56,374 nt of DNA from Paracoccaceae bacterium (GTDB lineage: Bacteria; Pseudomonadota; Alphaproteobacteria; Rhodobacterales; Rhodobacteraceae): positions 1 to 56,374 of the forward strand of contig JABSSA010000006.1 of assembly GCA_013214665.1 (NCBI GenBank), read 5' to 3'. Positions 46,318-55,576 of this stretch are shown here, in pieces. The translations under genes were made by a program, and so were the position numbers. The notes below the pieces were generated by a model that was given only the letters and a program-made list of their open reading frames with translations, made no database searches and had not been told where the DNA came from. The stretch's first letter is position 1; every line of letters begins with the position of its first letter.

Positions 46318-47691
46318 ATGTTGAAAAGCCGTTTGGCCATTGCGCTTTTGGCAGGCACCGCTTTGGGAGCCACTGGGTGTGGCATCACGTATACCAGCCC
46401 CTCGGTTCAGGAAGCGGCAGGCGATGTCGCCGTGCGCGTCGTGCCGGTGACAGGTGAGAGCCTCGCCATTGCCAACCGTTCGAGCTATCGCCCAAAGTCT
46501 TTGCCGGCGGCGTTTTATGGCAACGCAGGTGTCGGTACGCGCGGCGTTGTGGGCGCGGGCGCCTTTCCCGACGCGCCGTTTTTCCCCGATCAACAACCCG
46601 AAGCGTTGGAGTTGCGTGCACCCCCACAAGTGTCCCAACAGCCTTATCGGATTGGCGTGGGCGACGTGCTGTTGTTGGCCACGCGCGGTGAAAGCAACAC
46701 GGTCGAACAATTGTCGGGGCTTCTGGCGGCACAAAACCGGCGACAGGGCTATACCGTGCGGGATGACGGCGCGATCGCCCTGCCGGAAATCGGTGCGATC
46801 GATGTCTCTGGCCTGACCATCGAAGAGGCCGAAAACGCGGTATTCCAACGTTTGGTAGACAGCCAGCTTGACACCTCGTTCAGCTTGGAAGTGGCCGAAT
46901 TCAATTCCCAGCGTATTGTTGTGGGCGGCGCAGTTGGCAACGCAACCGCCGTACCAATTGGGCTTCGTATGCCCAACTTGGGCGAAGCGATCACCGCATC
47001 CGGCGGAGCGCAGGTGCCTGATACGGAATTTGCCTCGATCCGCATTTATCGTGGCGGCACGATCTATCAAATCCCGCTCGAAACCTATCTGACCCGTCCC
47101 GATCTGCAGCGGCTGCGGTTGGCGGACGGGGATGCGGTTTACGTCGACACGACCTATGATCTGGACCGGGCGCAGCGTTTTTACGAACAACAAATCAACA
47201 TCATCGGCTTGCGCCGGGGTGCGCGCACGGCGGCTTTGGCAGAACTTGAAACCGAAGTGTCCTTGCGCCGCGCGGCCCTTGTGGAAAGCCGGGCGACATT
47301 CAACGAACGCCTGACCTTGGGTGCCGAAAAACGGGATTATGTGTATCTGGCCGGCGAGGTCAGAAATCAATCGCGCGTGCCATTGCCCTATGGCCAGCAG
47401 GCCAGCCTCGCGGACGTGCTTTATGACTCGGGTGGATTCCAAACACAGACGGGCGATCCTTCCGAAATCTATGTGTTGCGTGCCTCAACGAACCCAGCCG
47501 AATTTGGAGCTGTCACGGCATGGCATTTGAACGCCGGGAATGTGGCCAAAATCACCTTGGCTACGCGGTTTGAAATGCGGCCCAATGACGTGGTCTTTAT
47601 CCGCGAACAGCCCATCACCGCGTGGGGCAGATCATTGGCTCAGATCTTCCCGACACTTGTGAATGTAGGCGCGTCAGGCATCGTGGACTGA
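46318..47691 (+). CDS. wza: Wza-type polysaccharide export lipoprotein
   Basis: This outer-membrane export channel protein has 457 residues. It has a lipoprotein signal (lipobox ATGC, Cys about 21). The poly-export domain includes QPYRIGVGDVLLLATRGE and YTVRDDGAIALPEIGAIDVSGLTIEEAENAV, followed by two SLBB-type repeats (IVVGGAVGNATAVPIGLR; VYLAGEVRNQSRVPLPYG). The ATG at 46318 is chosen because GGGGGACG precedes it and the signal begins there. It follows yjbF and ends at a shared terminator facing the wzc-like gene. Confidence 0.93.
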   Translation: MLKSRLAIALLAGTALGATGCGITYTSPSVQEAAGDVAVRVVPVTGESLAIANRSSYRPKSLPAAFYGNAGVGTRGVVGAGAFPDAPFFPDQQPEALELRAPPQVSQQPYRIGVGDVLLLATRGESNTVEQLSGLLAAQNRRQGYTVRDDGAIALPEIGAIDVSGLTIEEAENAVFQRLVDSQLDTSFSLEVAEFNSQRIVVGGAVGNATAVPIGLRMPNLGEAITASGGAQVPDTEFASIRIYRGGTIYQIPLETYLTRPDLQRLRLADGDAVYVDTTYDLDRAQRFYEQQINIIGLRRGARTAALAELETEVSLRRAALVESRATFNERLTLGAEKRDYVYLAGEVRNQSRVPLPYGQQASLADVLYDSGGFQTQTGDPSEIYVLRASTNPAEFGAVTAWHLNAGNVAKITLATRFEMRPNDVVFIREQPITAWGRSLAQIFPTLVNVGASGIVD

Positions 47692-47713
47692 CGCCGCCGC
47701 AATTTCCACACCG

Positions 47714-47743
47714 GAAAAAAGGCGCGCTATAGCGCCTTTTTTT
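47714..47743. terminator. Bidirectional terminator between wza and the tyrosine kinase gene
   Basis: A GGCGC/GCGCC stem with a six-base loop is flanked by A-run on the left and T-run on the right. It lies in the 69-base gap between convergent genes, so it can terminate both. Confidence 0.9.
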
Positions 47744-47760
47744 GTGCCACGTTCAAAGGG

Positions 47761-49923
47761 TCAGTTTTCGTAGTAGCTGCGGCCGTAACGAGAATAGGCC
47801 CCATAGCGCCCGCCATAGCCATAGCGCGAGATTTTCTTTGGATCGATCTGCGACAGAACCATACCGGTTGGGCGCAGGTTAACGCTGGCCAGTTCGCGCA
47901 TTGAGTCGGCGACTTGCGCTTGGCTCGTCCGATCCCAGGCCACGGTGAACATGATGGCATCCGCGTGCTGCCCGATCACCCGCGCATCCGGCACAACCAA
48001 CACCGGCGGCGTGTCGATCACCACGTAATCGTAATTGGCCCGCAAATGATCGATAAACGCCTTGAACCGCTCTGACGCAAACAAATCGGCCGCGTTGATC
48101 TTGGTTTTTTGACCCACCATCACATCAACACCCAAACGTTCACTGAAAAACATCGCGTCTTCCAATCGTGCACTGCCGCTAATGACCGAGGCCAGACCCG
48201 CCACAGGTGATTTTTCGAAGTAATTGTAAAATGTCCTGCGGCGCACATCTCCTTCCAACAGGAAGACCTTTTTGCCCAAGCTACCAAGGTTATGGGCCAG
48301 TGATATGGCTTGAGTGGTTTTCCCTTCACCCGGCACGGATGAGGTGGACATGATCACTTTGGGCGGGTTGTCCACATTCGACAAAAGGATCGAAGTGCGC
48401 AGATTTCGCACCGCTTCCGCGGCCGCGGATGTGGGTTTGTCGTTCAGGTATCCAATCAGATCGCCACGATTGCGGATTGGAATTTGCGGCACTTGCCCAA
48501 AAACCGGCAAGTTGCTCGCCTGCTCCAGTTCTTCGGGAATCCGAAAACCACGGCGCGTCATTTCGTACAAAAGCACGCCGCCCGCACCGATCATCAATCC
48601 CAAGACAATCGCCAACGCCAATGTTCGACTTGTGCGGGGTTGCACTTGCGCAGCACTTGCCGCCGCAGACAGAACCCGTGCATCCGCGGTTTGAATACCT
48701 TGCTGGACCGAGGTTTCTTTGAGGCGTGTGAGAAACGTTTCGTACAGGATCGACGTGGCTTCCAGATCGCGTTGCATCTGTTGGAATTGGGCCAGCTTGC
48801 TGGATTGCACATCGAAAGTTTCCGACAGTCTTGTGATGGTGGCGTCCGCGGCGTCTTGCTCCGCTTGAGCCCGTGCAAGATCCGTTTGAACGCGTGCCTG
48901 AAGCTGTTCAAATCGGCGCATGAACGCAGACCCAGGCTGCGATGCATTTTCAGCGCCGGTTTGGTTTAGAATGCGGCGCAAATTCGGATCACCGATTGTA
49001 TCAACCATTGTCTGCATGTCGCCGGTGCTTACCGCTGCCTTCAATGCGGCCGCCTCCACCGTCAACCGTTCCTGGTCCGACGTGCTTTGTGTCGAACGCA
49101 GTCGCGCATCTTGCAATTGCAAGTTCAGGGCATCCAACGTTTCAACGGATACAAAGTCAGAAGACACTTGCAGATCTTGCAACGCCGCTTCGCGATCCTG
49201 CAGCTCGACTTCCAGATCAACCACACGCTCAGACAACCATGCCGCCGCATCTTCGGTTGCTTCGAATTTCACACGGATCTGATCGTCAATGTAAATCTGG
49301 GAAAGCGCGTTCACCATCTGGACTGACTTTTCACGCGACCACGTCGTGGCGCTCAGTGAAAAAACATAGGTGTTGCGCTGCAACGTGGCTGTGAACGCAT
49401 CTGTGACCGCAGCAATCGTGCGGTTCAAAACCATTTGCGGGGTATCCACCTCGACCGGCGGCACCGGGATACCCAACAATCCGCGTGCACGATCCACCGT
49501 CTTGTCGAGCGAGATCCTAGGCTCTGGCCTCAAGGCACTGTTGAACTCGGGGTCCTCAGTCAGGTTCATCTGGTTCACGAGCCGTTCGATCAAGGTCCGG
49601 GATTGGATAACTTCGATCTCTGTGTTCAGCGAGAACGTATCGCTCGACACCCCAGACAGCACGCTTTCTACGTCAATGACCTGGCTTTCCCGCGCCTCAA
49701 TGGCCAGTGTCGCTTCTGCGCGGAACATCGGGACGATCGCAACCTGCACCACGGTCAGCGCAAGAAGCACAGCGAGCAACATACTGGTCAGAATATACAG
49801 CTTACCACGCCACAGGGTGCGAATGAGAGCGAGAAGATCGATCTCGCCATCTTCGACATCTGGCGCGGCCACCATTTTTGCGTCTCGAAACGCTGTCATA
49901 TCCTGCATGGCCCATGACCCCAT
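47761..49923 (-). CDS. wzc: Polysaccharide co-polymerase with tyrosine autokinase (Wzc/ExoP type)
   Basis: This 720-residue inner-membrane protein regulates polysaccharide chain length and export. The Wzz domain opens it (IDLLALIRTLWRGKLYILTS), with membrane helices near 40 and 435 and long periplasmic coiled coils between. The cytoplasmic BY-kinase has Walker A SSVPGEGKTTQAI (about 528-535), Walker A' VFLLEGDVRRRTF and Walker B DYVVIDTPP. The Tyr-rich tail (RYGYGGRYGAYSRYGRSYYEN) is the autophosphorylation cluster. The start codon is uncertain; ATGs at 49908 and 49899 are alternatives. It is downstream of the sugar transferase. Confidence 0.93.
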   Translation of the reverse strand: MGSWAMQDMTAFRDAKMVAAPDVEDGEIDLLALIRTLWRGKLYILTSMLLAVLLALTVVQVAIVPMFRAEATLAIEARESQVIDVESVLSGVSSDTFSLNTEIEVIQSRTLIERLVNQMNLTEDPEFNSALRPEPRISLDKTVDRARGLLGIPVPPVEVDTPQMVLNRTIAAVTDAFTATLQRNTYVFSLSATTWSREKSVQMVNALSQIYIDDQIRVKFEATEDAAAWLSERVVDLEVELQDREAALQDLQVSSDFVSVETLDALNLQLQDARLRSTQSTSDQERLTVEAAALKAAVSTGDMQTMVDTIGDPNLRRILNQTGAENASQPGSAFMRRFEQLQARVQTDLARAQAEQDAADATITRLSETFDVQSSKLAQFQQMQRDLEATSILYETFLTRLKETSVQQGIQTADARVLSAAASAAQVQPRTSRTLALAIVLGLMIGAGGVLLYEMTRRGFRIPEELEQASNLPVFGQVPQIPIRNRGDLIGYLNDKPTSAAAEAVRNLRTSILLSNVDNPPKVIMSTSSVPGEGKTTQAISLAHNLGSLGKKVFLLEGDVRRRTFYNYFEKSPVAGLASVISGSARLEDAMFFSERLGVDVMVGQKTKINAADLFASERFKAFIDHLRANYDYVVIDTPPVLVVPDARVIGQHADAIMFTVAWDRTSQAQVADSMRELASVNLRPTGMVLSQIDPKKISRYGYGGRYGAYSRYGRSYYEN

Positions 49924-49989
49924 AGGTAGAAACTCAGGATGTCACAGACACGCTATGTTAGCAACCAATTCAGACACGTTTTTAATGGA

Positions 49990-50645
49990 TCAGCGGCCCT
50001 TCGACAAAAATACAGTCTGTAATGTTCTGAAAAAGATCCATGTGTCTAACAATGCGCTTTGTCGCTTGATGTACTGCAAGTCAGCAGCCACTTTGCGGCG
50101 CGGGTTTCTTCAAAGCCCTCCGCATACCCGACTTCGGTTTGCGCAAGGCCCGTAATACCGGGTCGGACGGAAAATCTCTTTGAATATCCTGGAATTGAAT
50201 CTCTAAACTCCAATGCATGATCAAACATGTCCGGACGCGGACCAATAAAGCTCATATCCCCCTTCAATACATTGAAAACTTGAGGAAGTTCATCAACCCT
50301 GGAACGCCGTAAGATGGCGCCAAGCTTGGTGATCCGGTGAGTTTCCAGCGGGTCACCAGCGCCACGCGCTTTGGTAGAAAGCGTCATCGTTATAAACTTG
50401 TAAAGGTTGAAAGGCTGACCGTTTTGCCCCATTCGTTTTTGGATGAAGTAAATCGGCCCAGGGTTGTATCTCTGATTCACCCACCAAAGGACAACCCAAG
50501 CCACAAAAACAGGCGGCAAGAAGCAAAGCCCGAGACCAACATCGATGGACCGCTTCGCCAAAGCAAAGAAAACAGTAGGCTTTTGGGGAATTTTCTGTGT
50601 CTCGTCAGACAGACTGTCCACGTCAGAAATTTGGGAGTCAAGCAT
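49990..50645 (-). pseudogene. Undecaprenyl-phosphate sugar transferase (ExoY/WcaJ type), 3' frameshift
   Basis: This would transfer the first sugar phosphate to the lipid carrier. From ATG at 50645 (GGAGG upstream) it has the membrane helix KRSIDVGLGLCFLPPVFVAW, then GPIYFIQKRMGQNGQPFNLYKF and RSRVDELPQVFNVLKGDMSFIGPRP. After EGFEETR the frame runs into LLTCSTSS and stops early at 50046. Reading one frame over from about 50094 gives KVAADLQYIKRQSALLDTW and on to a TGA at 49990, the expected conserved C-terminus. So a net -1 (or +2) shift lies within about 50093-50103. The catalytic core is intact, so the product might remain partly active, or the shift may be a sequencing error. Confidence 0.85.
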
Positions 50646-51014
50646 GACGCCTCCACAAAAATGAACAAAATAACAACTTAAAAATGCAAAATTTCTTTCA
50701 CCCAGCGTTAACCCCACCACCCAAGGTATGTAAAGAGATTCGACACTCTCCCTTAAATAGAGTTAGCTGAAAGCCTTATTTTCATCTATAGGTTGCTGCT
50801 CAAATGCTCAAAAATTAGGCATTTCTGAGACATGCGGACGCGGGGTACATCTTTACACATGCAGTACCTGATGCCGCGAAGCAGAATCGCTCGGCATGAA
50901 AAGGTGAGTCGACGCTTTAGATTCGTGATTTGTGTTTGTTTTGGAAAATCTGTAATGGCCGGGCCGCTGCTCACCGACAAATGTGCAGCACCCAAGATTT
51001 GAGGTACGGCTATC
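50646..51014. other. Intergenic region between the sugar transferase and phosphatase genes
   Basis: These 369 bases separate divergent genes. They are AT-richer than the flanking coding DNA. A 6-bp inverted repeat AAATGC...GCATTT (50802-50824) is the only symmetry I noticed. It should contain promoters in both directions, but no convincing -35/-10 pair could be named. No small gene or RNA was recognised. Confidence 0.5.
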
Positions 51015-51761
51015 TTGAGAAAACTACTTCATTCGATTTTCGGCAAAACCAAAAGCGCCTCGGCAAGAATGGATTGGCAAACGCCATCATTCGGTGATCC
51101 TGTCTATGTTATAGGTGATATCCACGGCAACATTACCGCTCTAGAGGCGTTGAATGAGAAACTGGATCCATCCATCCCAAGAATTCTCGTGGGTGATTAT
51201 GTGGATCGGGGGCAAGACAGCGCAAGAGTACTGGAATACGTGTCACAGTCAGCCGAGATGACCTGTTTGATCGGCAACCATGAGCAGATGCTGTTGAACT
51301 TTCTCGACCGGCCAACCGAGGCCAGCAAGATGTGGTTCAAGAACGGCGGCTTGCAAACCTTGCTCAGTTACGGCGTGCCTGTGCCGAGCACTCCAAAAAC
51401 AGCTGATGCCCAGATCGACATTGCCGAAGCCCTGCGTGCCAAGATGGGTGATACGACAGTATCATGGTTGCAGAACCTGTCCCACTATCTTCATTTGGGA
51501 AATGTTGTGGCCGTGCACGCGGCGCTTGATCCAGGGGATGCGGTTTCTAACCAAACAGCCGATACCATGCTGTGGGGGCACAAAGACTTTTTCCAAAAAA
51601 CCCGCAGTGATGGGAATTGGGTGGTGCACGGTCATACCATCGTGCCTGAACCGCTTTGCGAGCAAGGACGCATATCCATTGACACAGGGGCCTATGCAAC
51701 CGGTGTACTAACCGCAGCTTTGCTTGGGGACGGCGCGCCGCGCTTTGTGCAAAGCAAGTAG
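51015..51761 (+). CDS. PPP-type metallophosphoesterase (serine/threonine phosphatase)
   Basis: This 248-residue phosphatase has the calcineurin-like motifs: GDIHGN (about 34-39), GDYVDRG (about 60-66) and GNHE (about 87-90). HAALDPGDAV and VVHGHTIVPEP give the later metal-binding His residues. It starts with TTG at 51015, with GAGGT at 51001-51005; an ATG at 51069 would still retain the whole motif set. It lies beside the EPS kinase locus. A link to tyrosine or serine dephosphorylation there is possible but unproved. Confidence 0.9.
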   Translation: MRKLLHSIFGKTKSASARMDWQTPSFGDPVYVIGDIHGNITALEALNEKLDPSIPRILVGDYVDRGQDSARVLEYVSQSAEMTCLIGNHEQMLLNFLDRPTEASKMWFKNGGLQTLLSYGVPVPSTPKTADAQIDIAEALRAKMGDTTVSWLQNLSHYLHLGNVVAVHAALDPGDAVSNQTADTMLWGHKDFFQKTRSDGNWVVHGHTIVPEPLCEQGRISIDTGAYATGVLTAALLGDGAPRFVQSK

Positions 51762-51763
51762 CT

Positions 51764-52834
51764 TTAGCCGGGTATCAGCAACGACGTCGCAACCATGTCA
51801 GCCGCCGCTGGGCTCAATGCCACCGGAGTGTCATGCAGGATAGCTAATCGCGTCAGTGCCTGTAGATCTGCATCGCCTCCGTGGGCGATTGTCGGATCAG
51901 CAAAGAACACCACCGCATCCAACTCACCCGTTGCGATCAGAGCGCCGAGTTGCTGATCACCGCCCCGCGCGCCGCGTTGCAGGCGGTGTATCGACAGATT
52001 GGGCGCAACGTCAGCCAACATCCGCCCCGTGCCACCCGTGCAAATCAAACGATGCCCCTCCAGGCTTTGGGCATGGCGCATCACCCAGGCCTGCAAAGCG
52101 GCCTTACGCGTATTGTGGGCTGACAAAGCCAATCGGCGGGGCGATGTGGATCTGGCGCGTGCGCGGGTCGTGATGTCGAGGATAGACCGCACTTGCGAGA
52201 CAAACCGATCATCAGGCGCCGGGAAAGCCCCGGCCAGAGCCGCCGTACCGACAGTGAAACCCGCGGCGCCCGTCATAGCTGTGTCTTGCACCCGCGCTTC
52301 GCTGTCGATGCTGCCAGCCATAATCACTGGCTTATCAACGGCTGTACAGACCGCACGCATCAGCGCGGGGACGTCGCCGTCAAAGCGATAGGCCAACAGA
52401 TCGAGGCCATGCACATGTTCAAGATCCGCTAGCCGCTGGGCCGAGGCAACAATCGCATCGATCGGCCCTTCCAAAACGCTGGGATGGCCGACAATACGGC
52501 CTGGAAACGGGTAGTACCGCACCGGATGGTGTCGGGTGATGGCGGTGACCTCTTCGGCCCGCGTTCCCCCCAAGAGGCAATCCACGTCCAACTCAACTGC
52601 CGCGCGGGCCGAGGCAAGCTCGCTTTCAGCATCCAGGCTGACCACTTCCAGGTATGATCGCCCACCCGAAGCCCGGATGTGATCGGCAAGCGCTTTGAGT
52701 TCGGAAAACGGCAGGCCGATGTCTTTGAATCCGATATGCCGCGCACCGCCCTCCAGCGCATCGTCCAGCCGCGCGCGCGCGTCCGGGATTGTGCGATCCT
52801 CAGCGGTTAGCATCAAAATGAAATCGAACGCCAT
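51764..52834 (-). CDS. TIM-barrel/methylglyoxal-synthase-like fusion protein
   Basis: Residues about 1-222 look like a phosphate-binding TIM barrel (FILMLTAEDRTIPDARARLDDAL; PVIMAGSIDSEARVQDTAMTGAAGFTVGTAAL), with no named family. Residues about 229-356 match methylglyoxal synthase: LSAHNTRKAAL, ICTGGTGRML, RGARGGDQQLGALI and VFFADPTIAHGGDADLQALTRLA. The Asp in GGDQQ is kept, but the Asp after the first His is Asn, and the His before DAD has shifted, so activity may differ. It begins two bases after the kinase gene. I have not seen this fusion named and the reaction is unknown. Confidence 0.75.
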   Translation of the reverse strand: MAFDFILMLTAEDRTIPDARARLDDALEGGARHIGFKDIGLPFSELKALADHIRASGGRSYLEVVSLDAESELASARAAVELDVDCLLGGTRAEEVTAITRHHPVRYYPFPGRIVGHPSVLEGPIDAIVASAQRLADLEHVHGLDLLAYRFDGDVPALMRAVCTAVDKPVIMAGSIDSEARVQDTAMTGAAGFTVGTAALAGAFPAPDDRFVSQVRSILDITTRARARSTSPRRLALSAHNTRKAALQAWVMRHAQSLEGHRLICTGGTGRMLADVAPNLSIHRLQRGARGGDQQLGALIATGELDAVVFFADPTIAHGGDADLQALTRLAILHDTPVALSPAAADMVATSLLIPG

Positions 52835-52836
52835 GA

Positions 52837-53664
52837 TCAGCCCTCTGTTTCGGAAATCTTGTCAGACGCGATAGCGGTGGCGCAAGCCCAGGTCTCAGCG
52901 CTTTCGGCAATCATGAGGTGCGGGTGCCCAAGGCTTGCACAAATCAACGCCTGCAGATGCCCCAACGCCTTCCCAACCGGCACCCCGCCGGCAATGCAGG
53001 CGGCAAAGACATCACCCACCCCATGTGGGACGCCGTCTTGCTTTGGGCTCTGCCACAGCACCGCCCCGCCAGAGGTGACCTGCACCACACCGATCTGACC
53101 AGCGGCTGCAGGGGCCGACGTGACCAAGAGGCTGTCGATTGCATATCTTGCGCACAAGTCCTGCGCGGCTTGGCATACATCGGACAGTGTTGCGACCGGC
53201 CTTTGAGTCAGCCAGCCAAGTTCAAACAGATTAGGCGTCAGAAACTCCGCCTTGGGCAACAGATCATCGCGCACCGCGGCAGCCACCGCGGGATCAATGT
53301 AAAGCCCTTTCGGCGCATCCCCCATTACCGGATCAACCACGACACGGATCATCGGGTTCGCTTGACGAAGCTGATCCGCCATCTGCGCCGCCAGCTTTAC
53401 GTGATCAGGTGTCGGCATATAGCCGATCAACAGCGCATCCACATCAGACATCCACGCGTTTGTGCACAACGCATCCCACATTGCCTCAAGCTGCGACACT
53501 GGAACCGGCGCACCGGCCACATGCGGCCAGCCCGGGTGATTGGACAAAAGCACCGTAGGCAGTTGTGTCACGCTATGACCGAGGCGCTGCAACACCGGCG
53601 CACTTGCCGAAAGGCCCACATGCCCATGTGCAACCCAACTCGACAGCCCTACAATGTGCGCCAT
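52837..53664 (-). CDS. PfkB/ThiD-superfamily kinase, pyridoxal kinase-like
   Basis: This 275-residue ribokinase-fold protein resembles PdxY/PdxK and ThiD. Visible motifs are VVDPVMGDAPKGLYIDP, LTPNLFELGWLTQRPVATL and the anion-hole/catalytic loop GVPHGVGDVFAACIAGGV with the base Asp. PdxY usually has GTGDLFAA, here GVGDVFAA. The substrate might be pyridoxal, but the partner gene (TIM-barrel/MGS-like), which starts two bases away, suggests another hydroxymethyl or phosphorylated small molecule. Pyridoxal kinase is the default call. Confidence 0.8.
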   Translation of the reverse strand: MAHIVGLSSWVAHGHVGLSASAPVLQRLGHSVTQLPTVLLSNHPGWPHVAGAPVPVSQLEAMWDALCTNAWMSDVDALLIGYMPTPDHVKLAAQMADQLRQANPMIRVVVDPVMGDAPKGLYIDPAVAAAVRDDLLPKAEFLTPNLFELGWLTQRPVATLSDVCQAAQDLCARYAIDSLLVTSAPAAAGQIGVVQVTSGGAVLWQSPKQDGVPHGVGDVFAACIAGGVPVGKALGHLQALICASLGHPHLMIAESAETWACATAIASDKISETEG

Positions 53665-53810
53665 CAGTGTAGTGCCTCATTGTTCATCGGCGCCGTTCCA
53701 AGCTTGGCCATCCTGGCCCTCCCCATCAGCTCACCTCTGGGCCTATATGGCACCAATGGGGTGACCTACTCCATTGATTTGATTCTGAAAGTGCGGCGCC
53801 GGTCAGCGAG

Positions 53811-54080
53811 TTATGCGTCGACGGAAACCCGATCGCGCGCCAAAGTCTTTGCCTCGGCCCGCTTCAAGCGTTCTAAGGTCGCGGCAACGCTTTCTCCCTC
53901 TTTGCGCGCACGCATCCAGATTTTGCGAGCCGACGCGGGCGACCACGGCAAACAGGCCTCTGCCAGCCATTGCCGCAGTGGTGTGGGCAACGCATCAAAT
54001 TCGCGCATCGGATCGCTTTTGCTGCGTTTGCGCCGAAGGCTCGTGGCCCCAAGATTCGTGGATTTACGGGTCTGCGCCAT
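53811..54080 (-). CDS. DUF6525 family protein
   Basis: This 89-residue, basic protein opens MAQTRKSTNLGATSLRRKRSK and contains the conserved PMREFDALPTPLRQWLAEACLPWSPASARKIW segment of DUF6525, a small family I associate with Rhodobacterales. There are no membrane segments. Function is unknown. It marks the last chromosomal-core gene before the integrase. Confidence 0.8.
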   Translation of the reverse strand: MAQTRKSTNLGATSLRRKRSKSDPMREFDALPTPLRQWLAEACLPWSPASARKIWMRARKEGESVAATLERLKRAEAKTLARDRVSVDA

Positions 54081-54399
54081 GTCATCAAAGAAGATCTAAG
54101 TGATTGGGTTACGCAACTATGCCAGTTGCGAGCATCTCGCAACCAGAAAGGTTTCATGAGAATGAGAACTCAAAGGGCGAGCGGATACGGACGGGGGCTA
54201 GTCGACTCGCGCGTTCTTTATGTGCTTGCCAGAAGGAGAGATGGTGCTGCTGGAGGAAAGCGAACACCTATGCCACCATGTACCATGTTGTGCCAATAAT
54301 TGAGTGAATTCAGACCCCTAACCAAATCTCATGTCTCATCCCGTTTCATGTTGTGCCATTGTATGATACGCTAGAAGGTGGATATTTGGGTGGATCAAA
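54081..54399. other. Repeat-containing region before the integrase
   Basis: These 319 bases hold no gene. At 54113-54143 a central arm can pair with either neighbour: GCAACT/AGTTGC (54113-54129) or GTTGCGAG/CTCGCAAC (54125-54143). A 12-base direct repeat CATGTTGTGCCA occurs at 54284-54295 and 54347-54358. These could be recombinase binding or attachment sites, or a regulatory leader. No tRNA 3' end is visible. Confidence 0.5.
54284..54358 (+). repeat. Direct repeat pair CATGTTGTGCCA
   Basis: Copies at 54284-54295 and 54347-54358 are identical over 12 bases and similar just beyond (followed by AAT and TTG). They are 63 bases apart and end 41 bases before the integrase start. Arm-type integrase binding sites would be arranged like this, but nothing more is seen. 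Confidence 0.4.
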
Positions 54400-55572
54400 T
54401 TGGCCAGAGAATTGAACAAATTATCGGCTGCTTTTGTGAAGTCTGCACCGATTGGAAAGCACGCAGACGGTGGTGGCCTGTGGCTGCACAAGCGTCTCGA
54501 CGGCGGCGCTCAATGGTTCCTGCGCGTCACAGTTCATGGAAGCCGTCGCGAAATGGGGCTTGGGTCGCTACCCCATGTCTCCCTGAAGGAGGCGCGGCTG
54601 AACGCTGACATGTGGCGTGCAGTGGCGCGTGAGGGCAAAGACCCCATCAAAGTACGGCAGCGCCAGAGGCGGCAAGCGGAACGTGACCTTCACATCCTGC
54701 AGGATGTTGCCAGGGATTGCTTTGAGACCCGGAAAGCTGAACTTAAGGGCGATGGAACCGCCGGTCGGTGGTTCTCGCCTTTAGAGCTCCATGTCCTTCC
54801 AAAGCTCGGCAGGGTCCCGATTGCGGAGATAGATCAGCACGACATCCGCAGCACACTTGCGCCAATCTGGCATGCAAAGGCCGCTACAGCGAAGAAGGCA
54901 CTGGAACGCCTCAACGTGTGCTTCCGTCATGCCGCTGCTCTCGACTTGAATGTAGATTTGCAGGTGCCAGACAAGGCGAAGGCTCTATTGGGAGCTCAAA
55001 GACACAAAGTTCAACACACGCCCTTTATGCCTTGGCAGGAGGTCCCTGCTTTCTATGCCTCGCTGAACCAAGGCACGGTGACCCATCTCGCCCTGCGGCT
55101 TTTGATCCTGACGATTGGCACACGATCAAGCCCACTGAGGTACATTCGCAGTGACCAGATAGATGGTGACGTCTGGACGGTTCCCGCAGATCAGATGAAG
55201 GGGCGTAGAGGCGCAGAGCAAAACTTCCGCGTCCCCCTATCCCGGCAGGCGCAGGAGGTCATCTCCCAGGCGCGAGCCTATGAGCGGGACGGCTATCTGT
55301 TCCCGAACGTTCGGAAGGGGGTCATCTCCGATGCCACTATGTCGCGCTATATGGAGCGCAGAGGGCTAGATGCTCGGCCACATGGCTTTCGGTCGAGCTT
55401 TCGGACCTGGTGTTCTGAAGAGGCCGACGCGCCCTGGGAAGTGGCGGAGGCCTGTCTTGCGCACAACACGGGCGGCAAGGTGGAGCGATCGTACAAGAGG
55501 ACGGACTACCTCGAGCAACGGCGCGAGCTCATGCAGCGTTGGGCTGATTTGGTTTCCGCTGAGGAGATTTGA
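54400..55572 (+). CDS. P4-type tyrosine recombinase (integrase)
   Basis: This 390-residue site-specific recombinase has the family start MARELNKLSAAFVKS with TTG as the initiation codon, the DUF4102-type N-terminal domain (HADGGGLWLHKRLDGGAQWFLRV) and the catalytic C-terminal domain. Catalytic residues are Arg in TIGTRSSPLRYIR, the HGFRSSFR box (His, Arg), His in CLAHNTGGKVERSY and the nucleophilic Tyr in RSY. It resembles integrases that insert next to or into tRNA or tmRNA genes. Base composition is lower in G+C than the flanking core. The next gene starts 5 bases later. Confidence 0.93.
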   Translation: MARELNKLSAAFVKSAPIGKHADGGGLWLHKRLDGGAQWFLRVTVHGSRREMGLGSLPHVSLKEARLNADMWRAVAREGKDPIKVRQRQRRQAERDLHILQDVARDCFETRKAELKGDGTAGRWFSPLELHVLPKLGRVPIAEIDQHDIRSTLAPIWHAKAATAKKALERLNVCFRHAAALDLNVDLQVPDKAKALLGAQRHKVQHTPFMPWQEVPAFYASLNQGTVTHLALRLLILTIGTRSSPLRYIRSDQIDGDVWTVPADQMKGRRGAEQNFRVPLSRQAQEVISQARAYERDGYLFPNVRKGVISDATMSRYMERRGLDARPHGFRSSFRTWCSEEADAPWEVAEACLAHNTGGKVERSYKRTDYLEQRRELMQRWADLVSAEEI

Positions 55573-55576
55573 AGAG

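Noticed and set aside
50085-50110. Programmed -1 frameshift in the sugar transferase
   Set aside because: No classical slippery heptamer is present (bases read GCAAAGT); mutation or read error is more likely.
54081-54399. tRNA or tmRNA end as the attachment site
   Set aside because: No T-loop (GTTCRAN) or CCA end is recognisable in this stretch.
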